Assembly: GCA_027575765.1 (NCBI GenBank)
Contig: JANBPT010000395.1
Span: 1-38,706 of the forward strand
Source of the DNA: Tieghemiomyces parasiticus
Taxonomy: Eukaryota > Kickxellomycota > Dimargaritomycetes > Dimargaritales > Dimargaritaceae
Direction: 5' to 3'
Length of the DNA stretch: 38,706 nucleotides
Shown: positions 9,637 through 20,600 of the stretch, in pieces
How positions within the stretch are numbered: position 1 is the stretch's first letter
How the letters are laid out: every line of letters begins with the position of its first letter
Translations under genes and position numbers: made by a program
The notes under the pieces: generated by a model
Told to the model about the DNA's origin: nothing
What the model saw: only the letters and a program-made list of their open reading frames with translations
Databases searched by the model: none

Positions 9637-12600
9637 ATGCGGCAGCCCATGGTCCGACCGTGGCTGGTGGACACTTTCCTTCAAGCTACGGTCCGACTTG
9701 GTGAGGAGCTCACCCGCAAGCAACGCGTCCAGCTGATCGCCTTCCACACCTACCGCACTCCCTCACAGGGCGAGCCAACTCTCGTTCATGGCCAGATATC
9801 GGACACGCGGCACTGGATTCCGACGGTGTTTTCAGCGGACTGTGTTCGCCATTTTGAAGACGAGCAGGAACGAAGCCTCACGTCCGTGGCCGGCGGTGTC
9901 GTGATCCTTCAGCAGTATAAATTTCAGGCTCGACCGGAATCGACGGGTAATGCCGAGAGCGGGTACGGGTGCCATTTGTGGGTTGACCGGATCGCGTATA
10001 TGGGACTTGACGGGTCGACTGTCATCGGGAACCCGGCATTGTTCATTGATAATCCCGAAGCCAGAGCTAAGACGATCACGTTGGCGCGGGCGCCCATGGC
10101 CGACCAGACGGGCGCGCACATGTCGGGTACGTACCGTGTCAGATAATATAGAGAGGTCCAGGACTGACCGGGGGAGGCAGGGGAGCCTCTCACCTTTTAC
10201 TAACCGGAGATGCCATTTGCTAACCTTGTGCTGTCCTTCACCCTGAATCCGTCTTTCCCCGGTACAGGGGCCCTAACAAAGAAGGTCTATCCGACGGATG
10301 ATGCCCAATCTGTCAAGCCTTCGTCCCCATGGCACGCGCCCGCGTCCCGACCGGCGGCCCAAAATGACAACGTAGGTTAACTCGATAGCGGCACAACTAG
10401 ATAACTCACAGTTAGTCGTTAAGCGCGTGGGCGTCAGTAACCGGAGCACGGTCGATGCCAGTCCCTATCATTTGATGGATCCGGTTCACTTGGTAACCTT
10501 TCACTTCGGCCCCTTCTTCACCACCATTTACTCTGTTCATCCCGAACCCGACCTCATCCCCCAGTCTCTGACTACGCCCAGCGTGACGGAGCTGCTACCA
10601 ACTGAGGATCAGTTGGCACTTCTCGATGAAGTACCAGGTGAGTGGGCTGCTCAATAATAATTGCAACCAAACCGGTCCTGATGTACAGCCCCTCTATAAG
10701 CCTTCCTTATAGTTTTGGACCCACCCATTGTGGCTCCATTCACTTACCTACATCTCCTTTTTCCATACGTTGTATTAGGCTGGGATGAAGAGGGATCTGA
10801 CATCGAAGAATCCACCAATGCTAGGACTCCACCGCCTGGGGACATAGCGGTGTCCATTCCGCTGGCCGGCACGTCCACACCATCACCTCAGGTAACCTCA
10901 CCGCTTTCACGGCCCCAGTCCCTCCCATTGGTACGTCTCGGTGTAGTTCAGCCACCGTCCGTCTAAGCCGAGTAATCATGGCACCACGGACCCTGATCAA
11001 CGTATGGCTTAACTCCTGCCCACCTGCTCTCCTATCCGCCACTCCTTTTCCTTTACCGATGTAGCGACTGTCTCCCAGAGAATCCGTATCCGAGCCCTCT
11101 CTCCGTGCGGTCGATCACTACGCTGCCGAGTTTCGGCAGACCATCAACACGCTGCCAAACTACTACACCGACATATTGGACAGCCTGACCTCTCACATGG
11201 AGGCACTGACTAAGATACCGGGCACTTCTGCTTCCCGCGATACCATGCCACTGCCGACGATGGTTAGCCAGGTCGGCGACTCCGGTGCCGAATCTGAGCA
11301 TTTGGACGATATCCCTTGCGGGCAGCAGGTCAGGGATACCCACTACGACCTCACTTCGCAAGACGATTCTGCCGGCTTCAGCTTTCAAACCTACGCCGCC
11401 AGTTTTCAGTCGACGCAGCTCTCGACAAGGTAGGTCTCTCTCGACATGACGTACTGTCCTCCGCCTGATCGATAGTATCGGTATGGCATCAACCGACTGG
11501 CTCACCCGAAACACTGGCTGCCTATTTTACCGCTCTCCCGTCCCGCCTATTTTACCCCCCTAAGTCAAATCCCGTTGCCTGGACCAGGTACCGTACCTTC
11601 CGTCCCTGTACCGGCCTTGGCTACGGAAGACCCGGAGAGTCCCCCGGGCTGGGATACCCCCTCCCCATCCCCATCCCCGGCCGTCCCGAACGGCCAACCC
11701 GTGCGTGACTCCCAACCTACAGTTGGGCCGGATCCCACCACGCAGGGCCCGAGTGCCCTAGCCTATTTGATACCCAGCCAAGATTCCATGGTAGACGACG
11801 CCACAGCGTCGGCCACGAATGGCCCAACCGACCCGTTCCCACCGGATAATACGGGTTATAATCACGACCCTGACCACGAAGACGATATGCCCTGCTCTCC
11901 CGATCTGTTTAGGTCGTCAGAACCAAATCTTACGGCCGATGGGTCGCGTCATTTGGTCAACTCGACCACCTCGCCGTGCTTGCAAACCTACGCGTCTTCC
12001 CTCTCTAATGACGGTTGGGGCCGTTCGTCCTCGCCGGACACCACGTCGTCGCAAGCATCTGTCGTGAACGTCTCGTTCCAGACCCTCGTCCGACTCCAGC
12101 GAGCACTGTCGCCCACCTGTGATCTCGCATCGCAATCTATCGGGTCGTCTAGGGTAAATATGGAGTTGGGGGTGACAGAAATCACCCCCATCTGTGGTTA
12201 GAAGACTAAGAGACTATCAATCGTGCTAAAATCAAGTACAGGTATCTCCACATTCATAGTGGTGCTAAGGCACAATAATTTCTCACCATTCCACGCCTTC
12301 GCTTCCCCTGCACTATACCTACCTAGGCTCCGTCGCCGGCCCGCCAACCCTTCCCTCTGCAGGTCGGCGCCGGTTTACCGCCCCGCGCCCATGGAAAGCC
12401 CCCACATCACAATACTCCGGAGGATTCGGTGGAGGTCTCCGAGGCGGTGTCTTCCGAGGATATTTCTGTTGTGGGTATTGGCCGGGCGCCTTCGGCACCC
12501 TTGCTATCGAGGACGGGGGCAGCGACTTCAACCCCTTGGCGACGTCGACCTCGAGCGTCTCCCGCAATAACCGTCAACTCCCATTCCACCTCGCCGATGG

Positions 12601-13379
12601 CCATCAGTATCCCGTCCAGCCCTAACTCGCCCGTTCTGAATTCGCCTACGGGGGGAGGCTACCAAACCGATGACACGGTCGAAGTCTCCACCGATGACGA
12701 AACGTTCAATAGGGGACTCCGGCTCGCCACGTCCACCCTGTTTAGCGATCCGAATCGGGCTCCAACCGTATCGACCCTGGCCCCGGCACCACCTAAGGAC
12801 CATCGACTTGGCACACCACAGCGGCCGGGCCGGACCGGAGTCACCGTCCGACTCCGTCGTAAACCGCTGCGGCGGGTCGCCGTGCTATCCCGTGAGAACA
12901 GTAATGATGATGATATCGACGTCCCCTCTCAACAACTCCCAAAACGCCGCAAGCAACGCGCGGCGCGCATCATACCAACGACCGTCCGACCTACCCGGAA
13001 ACGGCGCGGCGTCCCCGCGAAGCCGGTGATCACCGTCACAACCAGCCCCATAAATCCACCCCTTTCAGCTCCACCTCCCGACCCTGCACCTAGTGTCGCC
13101 AACTCGAGCTTCTCCACCTTACGCCGGCTGCACCAGTCAAGGTCACGCGCCATTCACTCACTGGCCACCCGCTCACTAGACGACACACTGGCCGAACCTA
13201 CACACGGCCCACTGGGCCAGCCTAATCCAGTGTCGCCCCGGAAACGCAGGCGACTCACGCCGCCCTCGGACTTTGAACCCCAGCAGGCTTTGGGACTTCA
13301 AGACTCTTCTCCCGAGCTCTTGGCCCCACACTTACCTCGCCCCGACGTCAGTGTGGATTTCAACAGTTGGGACTTTTAA
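9637..13379 (+). CDS. TPP1/Tpz1/Est3-like telomere OB-fold protein
   Basis: The seven-exon model is 9637-10126, 10268-10371, 10412-10637, 10779-10930, 11065-11429, 11565-12153 and 12363-13379. All phases agree and it encodes 980 residues. Residues 1-160 resemble the OB-fold of TPP1 (ACD), fission yeast Tpz1 and budding yeast Est3: RPWLVDTFL at the start (compare TPP1 LRPWI, Est3 LQPWI), then ISDTRHWIPTVFSADCVRHFE (split: ISDTRHWIPT, VFSADCVRHFE), which parallels Est3 [21 protein letters not shown], then GGVVILQQYKF, CHLWVDRIAYMG (TPP1 YLQVDRFSLL) and VIGNPALF. In other organisms these proteins bind POT1, recruit and stimulate telomerase, and connect single- and double-strand telomere binders. 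Residues from about 275 to the end are Ser/Pro/Thr-rich and probably disordered. They carry basic clusters (835-844, 851-857, 933-940) that look like nuclear localisation signals, and repeated short motifs. The length is almost double that of human TPP1. The second intron is only 40 nt. The OB assignment comes from motif comparison by eye; exons 2-4 are less certain. Confidence 0.68.
11305..13136 (+). repeat. Repeated short motifs in the tail of the TPP1-like protein
   Basis: In the predicted protein, DDIPC (405-409) is followed by FQTYAASF (431-438), and DDMPC (552-556) is followed by LQTYASSL (585-592). Two more related motifs are SFQTLVRLQRAL (616-627) and SFSTLRRLHQ (891-900); both of these are preceded by SV-x-N-x. 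Together they suggest four degenerate copies of [S/C][F/L][Q/S]T[Y/L]. They lie in exons 5, 6 and 7 within otherwise disordered sequence, as expected for docking motifs. The copies start at nucleotides 11383, 11983, 12073 and 13107. Confidence 0.55.
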
Positions 13380-13426
13380 ATGGGGCGGCGGGGCGTCCGT
13401 GCGGACGGACCTAGTATCCCATGTAT

Positions 13427-13432
13427 AATAAA
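13427..13432 (+). terminator. Possible polyadenylation signal of the TPP1-like gene
   Basis: AATAAA 48 nt after the TAA stop codon. A small inverted repeat (GTCCG, two bases, CGGAC) lies just upstream near 13395-13406. Confidence 0.45.
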
Positions 13433-14461
13433 GTAGCGATTGGGCATAGACCATTAGAACTGTTACACTCAAAAGCAAAGGATAACAATCAGGGGCTGGG
13501 TAAATCCCCGGACATTCCGCTCCTTCCTGCTCTGTCAGGGTCGCCATTAGGGACTTGTGAAACAGCAAGTCCAATTTTGGGTAGATCGATCCCTACTGCC
13601 CCTGATGGTGACGGAGGCCCGGTAGAACGCTGTGCCCGGCAGGATCCAGTCAAATCCCATAGAGCCCCTGAGACGCCGGTCCCAAGTATCACTTCTCGCT
13701 AGCTCGCACGCTGTCCGCTAATATGCCCTCTCTTGCAGCCAGGGCGATTCAATTGGCAGAGTTCAGCCTCCGCCCGGCGCCACCCCGGACCGGCTGCGAG
13801 GCTATTCTTTCAAGGAAGGTCTCGCACTTCCCCTACTAGCAACTCCGGCAGGTACTAACTAAGCCAGGACCTTCCCAGGGCCAGAAACTCGCTTGCCCTC
13901 CAAACGGGTCCTGAAGGAGTGGCCCCGGTCCGATCCATACGTCCAAGAGCGCAAATTAGTCAGGGTTGCGCAGGGGGGGCACCCTAGATTTATCACGCGG
14001 GTGGGTGCGCTCGGTGATTGATGACCTGGACTGAAGAGGCTGTTGAGGCCGAGCTTACCAGGGGCCGACGAAGGATTGAACGTTGGGGCTATAAGTATAG
14101 TGCAGTGTGCTCAATCCGAGCGCGAAAGGGCATTGTGTCCTCATTATATATTTGTTGACTTTCATGACCCAAGTCCCGGCCTTAGTGGAGTCGCATTTAT
14201 CCCCGACCACATTCCGGACCCCACATAGGTTTGCACGGATACTCGACCGTACTCCGCCATTGCCCCTGCGAAAGGATTTAATAGGACCTTGGTTTTCGGA
14301 TAGTTCCTACGTGTGGCCTTGGATCAAGGCACCACACCTAACCGCTACGCAACTGATTTAAACTGAAGGGCAAACCATCACTCTCAGACTCCCATCCGCG
14401 CAGCTGGCCCTCGTACCCTCCCAGTACTCCAAAATTGATGCTCCACACGTAGTCGTCGGGA
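13433..14461. other. Intergenic region between the TPP1-like gene and CDH1
   Basis: About 1 kb with no supported gene. Short frames at 13421-13702 and 14043-14361 overlap each other in different frames and resemble no protein I know. It should contain the CDH1 promoter. No repeat or RNA gene was seen. Confidence 0.5.
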
Positions 14462-16423
14462 ATGATGAATCCTGAGGGGCCCAACCTCTTCCGCACCGGC
14501 GTCCCCCAGCCACCGGGCCCTCCCAGTACGCCGCGTCGCTTAGGTCCCAATGCGCCACCCGAAGGGACTTCCCGGCTGGCCCCGCCGACGCCGCATTCGC
14601 TTACCCCGTCGAGTACACCACGTAAACGACCGGCCCAGTACACCTATGGCGACCGGTAAGTTGACCACAGCGCGTGCGGCTCGATGAGCAGTCAAGGATT
14701 CACCTGCGCAAAGGGAGCGGTGTTGAATCCGCCTTCGACAAACTTCTAATGCGGCGGTATCCTGGGCAAGTCCCTCCTCACCACCACCTTTCATATTTCC
14801 AGCTTTGTTCCCAGCCGCAGTGGGCGCAACTTACTAGCCGAATTCACGCTAGCCTGTGAAACCCCGTCTGTGAAGCGACTCCGTACCGAGTGCTACACCA
14901 TGGACGAAGAACAGAGTAAGTAGGAGCAGATAAACCTTTGATCACTTCATGCCGGCCCTTCTCTCCAAGGTAGAGATACCGTCCATACCGACTACTGCAG
15001 CTAACGTCTAGCTCAATACGCCTCCTCTCGACTTTACAACGTATTACGCTGCGGCAATGGCTTAGAAATAACCAACTTACGGTACCAGGCCGCCTTGCAT
15101 GAGGAGCTAATCGGGAGCTCCACGCCCCAGCACCGCCAAAATCACATGTCCAAGGTGTCAGTTGGGACTAGCCCTCGCCGTCCGCCACGCGGCCGTATCG
15201 GGCCCATAATTGATGAGCCACCACCGTCCCTCGCCTACTCAACTCCACGACTGCTCAATTTCCGGTCGACCCCAACTGTCCAACCGGCCAGCCCGGCCCG
15301 TCCCACGGCTTACCACTCCCCGCACCACCGGGTCTACACGCAAAGCCCCGTGAGCCTCCGGACGCAGCGTCTCTTAGACCATGGCGGACCGGATCGACGA
15401 CGGCGAGTGCTTGACCGGCACCCTTACAAGGTTTTGGACGCGCCCAATATTCGCGATGATTATTACCTGCATTTGCTAGACTGGTCGGCACGCAATGTGG
15501 TGGCAGTGGCTCTGGGACCCGAGGTGTACTTGTGGAAGGCTGCCAGCGAGGAGGTCGGAGCGCTTGGCGAGGGGCAGGGCGGGCCCACAGGGCTAATAGG
15601 GGGCCCCGTGACCGGGGTGGCATGGTGTCCCCTAGGGGACCGGCTGGCCATCGGGGACGAACTGGGCCGTCTTGCTCTGTGGGACTACGCCACGCACCGC
15701 CGAGCTGCGCTCCCACCCGTCATGACGGCTGGACTCTGCCACGCCGACCGTATTGGAGTGATTGCCTTCCGGGACGTCCACAGCTACCTCACCGGGAGCC
15801 GTGACCAGGCCGTGCGCGAATTTGACGTCCGGGTAGGGCCCGGACGTATCGTCCGGCAGTACCCAGGGCACCAGCAGGAAGTGTGCGGGCTGGCGTGCGA
15901 TCACGTCACAGGTCACCAGTTCGTTAGCGGCGGCAATGAGAACCAGATTCTGGTGTGGGATGTCCGGCAGCCCGATCACCCCCTCTGGCAGTGGTCGGAC
16001 CACACCGCGGCGGTGAGAGCACTGGCCTGGCACCCGTCGGAAGCCCACGTACTTGCCAGTGGCGGTGGTACGACAGATAAGACGGTTCGGACCTGGAATA
16101 CGCGGACGGGTCGGCTGGTGCGAACGGTAGACACGGCATCTCAGGTCTGCAACGTGGTGTGGTCACGACACACGTCCGAATTGCTGACCACCCACGGGTT
16201 CTCCCAGCACCACATTGCGCTCTGGGACTATCCGTCGTTCCAGCGCGTTGCGACCCTCCGCGGTCACCGGTCCCGCGTGCTTAACTGCGCCCTGGCCCCT
16301 GACGGAGAGACTGTCGTTACGGCCGCGGCTGACGAGACCCTCCGGTTCTGGCGTGTGTTTCCTAAACCAACCATTGCGCCCACCAGTGGTGGAATACTGG
16401 AACGGGCCATCCGGATCCGCTAG
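14462..16423 (+). CDS. CDH1: APC/C activator Cdh1 / Fizzy-related (WD40)
   Basis: Cdh1 recruits substrates to the anaphase-promoting complex in late mitosis and G1. The exons are 14462-14655, 14803-14915, 15012-15040 and 15089-16423, giving 556 residues, the usual length. The C-box (D64-R65-F-V-P-S-R70) that contacts the APC/C is formed across the first splice junction, inside the Arg codon. The next exons give SGRNLL and the helical motif ALHEELIGS, comparable with YSALLKNELLG of other Cdh1 proteins. PYKVLDAPNIRDDYYLHLLD begins the propeller, followed by seven WD40 blades with LASGGGTTDKTVRTWN and the conserved SQHHIALWDYPSF. The last two residues are Ile-Arg, the IR tail. The N-terminal 60 residues are Pro-rich with several S/TP sites (SPSTP-like), consistent with CDK control of APC/C binding. 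Exon 3 is only 29 nt and its donor, GTATTA, is weak. Cdc20 is less likely because PYKVLDAP and the ELIG motif fit Cdh1 better. Confidence 0.93.
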
Positions 16424-17692
16424 GTACTCCGGCTTCGTAGATTGTACTATGGCTATACTCTAGGCTACACTCTACTGTACATTTGTTTCCCCTTATAACC
16501 AACAACATAAACTGCCATATGGCGTAGATCGTGGACGGCGGGCCACGCCAGCTGGTGAGAGCCTTTGGAAGCCGACAGAGGGTCTGCTGAGCCCTTTTGA
16601 CCCCGATAAAGGCAGGTGGGTTCTTGGCGAGGTGCTTCACGTTTGCTTGGCCACACGTCAGTGCGCATGCCGCGGAAGCCTGGCACCACCCCTGCCCTTG
16701 TGGGTAGCGGATTCGACGATCTGCTGCGCGTGTAGCCTCCGTGGTCGGAAGGGGGGGGGCGTCCCCTACGGTTCTCAACTTGCATGGGCCACGGTGCAGT
16801 ACATTGCCTACGCCTAGAGTAATGGACAGATAGGAAACCCGGAGAAGACGGGAAATGCAGGCCCGTCTAACCACACGGCCCTATCGTACGGGCCTTCCGT
16901 GCCACATTATTACGGGGAATGGCGGGGCCAGTACCCCTACTTTCCGTCACTGCCCGCCCCGCGTGTCGTATTCTACAGAGGCCCCCCGAACATCACACCC
17001 GTGTTTACGGGTGTGAAGCCACCGAACGCTTGGCTACCACGTGCAGTGGGAAAGGTATGGTCACCACATCTGCTCACGACGTTCACTTTGGAAGGAAAAA
17101 AAGGCTAAATTATCAATAAAAAATCGATGCCTAAAGGAGAATTGCTTACTCTCCACCACCACATCCTCTACATTGCCAACTGCCAGTAGAAACCTCCCAG
17201 CCACTACCACGCCGTTCACAACGACAACCTAGTTGCCTGGTAAACCTTCGCCGTCCTATTTGGCCGTCGTCAATAGCAGCACTACCTACCGTAGGACGCA
17301 CCCTATCCTCCACGCCTTACCGCGGCCGTCCAACTGTAGCCGTAGGTCAGGCAGGATACTACTCCCCTCCCCGACCTCGCGGGTGGCGCGCGACGAGTTC
17401 CTGGCGGATTCTCCCGGCCGCGTCGCTGCACCATCTCCGTTACAGCATAACCTTCACTCATTGCGCTTCAGCATACTCTTTGCCTGCCCTCCGTGCCACT
17501 TATCGTCAGCCCTTCCAGCCCAACCCCATCCGTGTCGCCACTCTTCCACTTGCCAACCCGGCCGCTGCTACCATCTCTCCACTCACTTGTTTTTCACCTC
17601 GCCATATTATTCCTTACCAATCCCGACCACCCCCCGAACTGCGTTAGGCAACTGATTCCGCACCCTCGTTGCACCCCCTCTCCGCCTTCGCC
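16424..17692. other. Intergenic region between CDH1 and TOR
   Basis: About 1.27 kb without a supported gene. It carries a perfect inverted repeat at 16993-17016. The last 500 nt before the TOR start are strongly pyrimidine-rich on the + strand, as is common in fungal promoters and leaders. Confidence 0.5.
16993..17016. repeat. Perfect 10-bp inverted repeat with 4-nt loop
   Basis: TCACACCCGT, then GTTT, then ACGGGTGTGA. All ten pairs match. Each arm contains ACACCCGT, which resembles the first half of the Rap1-type site consensus. It lies 570 nt after the CDH1 stop and about 680 nt before the TOR start, so it could be a terminator-like hairpin, an operator for a dimeric factor or chance. Confidence 0.7.
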
Positions 17693-20600
17693 ATGGTTGC
17701 CCCCGCGGCCCTCCCGGCCACCCACGGGATCAACTCATTCCTCCTGATGCTTCGCAGCCGGTAAGTTGCAGTGGCGGAGGCCTAACGTAGCCTGCCTGGT
17801 TGACCGTGCCTCCCCGTTAAACCAGTGCCAACGAGACCCCCCGGTCGCTAACAACGCCTCCGTCCTTCCCTCCTTTCCACCCCGCTGCCAACCAGCGACT
17901 ACGCCGTCCGACGTAAGGCAATGCAGGAGCTGACGGTCATACTTGAGGCCTGGCGAACGGAATCGTACTCCTCCAATGCTCGCGGTCTCAACGAATTCAA
18001 GCACCAGTTCTCCGAAATGTCCAATAGCACCGATCCCTCGGTCAAGCTGGTCGGGGCCGCTGGCCTCGAAACTGTGATTCCACTCTTTATCGACGAGGAT
18101 TCGACTGTCCTCGCTCGCTACAGCCATATCCTACTAAAACTATTGCAGTCCGATGATATCGCAGTCGTTCGCCACGCCGTCCGCGCCAGTGTTATGCTCT
18201 TACAGATCGCCGGGTCCCTGACCCCCAGTATGCTTGAAGCTACCCTGACCAGTGCCATCGAATGGCTACAAGGAGAACGCCTCGATACCCGCCGACACGC
18301 CGCCGTGCTCCTGCTCCGGGAGATTGCCACCAAGATGCCCAACAGCGTGTACTCGTACGTCAACCAGGCTCTGCAGGCCATGTGGGGGACCCTCCGCGAC
18401 AGCAAACCCTCGGTCCGCATGGACACCAGTGAAGCACTGGGGGCTCTCTTGGACATCGTAGAGCGTCGTGAGACTCCCTTTCGCCCCACCCTACTTACTG
18501 GCTTGTACGATGAGGCCCAGAACGGCATCAAGATGCAGACGCTAGAGTGCCTCCACAGTTCCCTCCTCGTGTTCCAACAGCTGCTCAAACACAGTGGCAT
18601 GTTCATGAGTGCCCACTATCGCGAGGTGGCCACCCTGGTCTACCGGGTCCGGGACCACCGAGAATTACTGATTCGGCAGGCCGCTATCCGGCTCATGGAG
18701 ATCCTGGCCCAGTACTCCCCGAGCGACTTTCGGCGACCATTGGACTTTAGCGCAGCCGGCGGGGGCGGTTCCCTACTCCCTGGCACCACCGGCGACGAGC
18801 CGGCCATGCAGCTCTTTGTGACCTACCTGCTCGGTCAGCTTAAGAAAGAGAAGGAACGGCCTGCGGCGTACCGCGCCCTCGGCGAGATCGCCTTGCAGGA
18901 GCGCAACGACTTTCTACCCTACGTATCGCCCACCGTCCAGCAGATCAAGGAGTTTTTGGCCCCCAAGTCCAAGCACCGAGCAGACCCCGACACGGAGGAG
19001 GCAATCATGCAGTGTATCTCCCACTTCGCGCAGGCCCTAGGTCCCGCAATGGCCAAGTACCTACACGATAGCTTGGACCTCCTGTTTGTATCGGGTCTGA
19101 CCCCGAACCTGCAGCGTGCCCTCAATCAAATCGCCCTCAACGTGAACCAGATGCTACCAGCCGTTCAGGCCCGGCTCTTGGACGAGCTATCTTGGCTCTT
19201 GGCCGGCCAGGCCTACGTGGCCGCGGGAGCCCCCGCCCGACTCACAACCGGAGCCGGGATGGCCGGTAGCGCCACCGCTCACGGTCCTGCCGCGGGAGGC
19301 TCTGCCGCAGTTGCCAACGGTGGACACTATCCAGCCACAGGAGCTGCCCGGGCCCACGAGCGGCCGACTGAGGGGCGGCTGATCCTGGCGCTGGAGACGC
19401 TAGGGGAGTTTAATTTCCAGCCGCACAACCTAACCGAGTTTGTCTGCGACCACGTCCTACCCTATATCGAGAGTGACAGCGTTGACGTTCAGATGGCGGC
19501 TATCACCGCGGTCAACGCCGTATTCGATAAGGACAAAATTTGTCAGCAGACCAGCCAACACGCGTACCAGATCGTCAACGAGGTTCTCCAGGTGCTACTC
19601 AGCGTGGCGGTAGCCGATAGTGACGCGCTGGTGCGTGCCCGCGCCCTGAAGGACTTGACCCGCAATTTTGACCATCAGCTGGCCCAGTCCGACAACATCC
19701 GGATGTTCAGCCTGGCTCTCAACGACGAGACGGTGGAGGTGAAGCTCCTGGCCGTGGGCATTTTGGGGCGCCTAGTGTCCCGCAACCCAGCCCAAGTTCT
19801 CCCGTTCCTCCGCCGCGCCTTGCTCCAGGTGCTCACCGAGCTGGAGTGCGCTCCTCACGCCAAGGTCCGGGAAGAGTGCTGTCGGTCACTGGATGAGCTG
19901 GCCCGTTCTGCACCGCAGTGGATCCGAGCCTACATCGTCCCGATCTATAAGAGTCTATTCCCCCGCATCAAGGACCCCAACCCAGCCGTGTCGGTGGCCG
20001 CCCTGGACGCTCTCGCCGCGGTGGCACGTGCTGGCGGGGAGGACCTGAGGAACTACCTGGGCCAGATCATGCCCGTTCTGACCGAGATCCTGGGCGATCA
20101 GATTGCACCACAACGTCGCGTCCCGGCCCTGCGCGTACTCACCTACCTGGGTACGTACGCGGGCGTGGTCATCACGCCCTACACCGAGTACCCCAGCCTC
20201 ATGAACTACCTGATTGCCATCCTAAAGCACGAGAAGGGAGACGAACTGCGGCAGGAGGCCCTCCGTGCCCTCGGTACCCTCGGGGCCATCGACCCGTACC
20301 AGCATCACAGCACCGTACAGAACCACGCTGTCGAGGCCGGCCGCCCGGCCACGGGGCCCGGGTCGGAGACCGACGGCGCCAGCGACGAATGGCTGGCGAC
20401 CTCCTCACTCTTTACCGACGACTACGACTTGACCATCGTCATCAACGCCCTGGTCAAGATTTTAGCCGACCCCAGCCTGGCCGGCCACCACAGCGTCGTT
20501 ATTCAGGCCTTAATGCACCTATTCACCACCCTTACCCATCGCTGCTTCCGGTTCCTGGGCAAAATCGTGCCGGCCTTCACCCACGAGATGAAGGTGTGCC

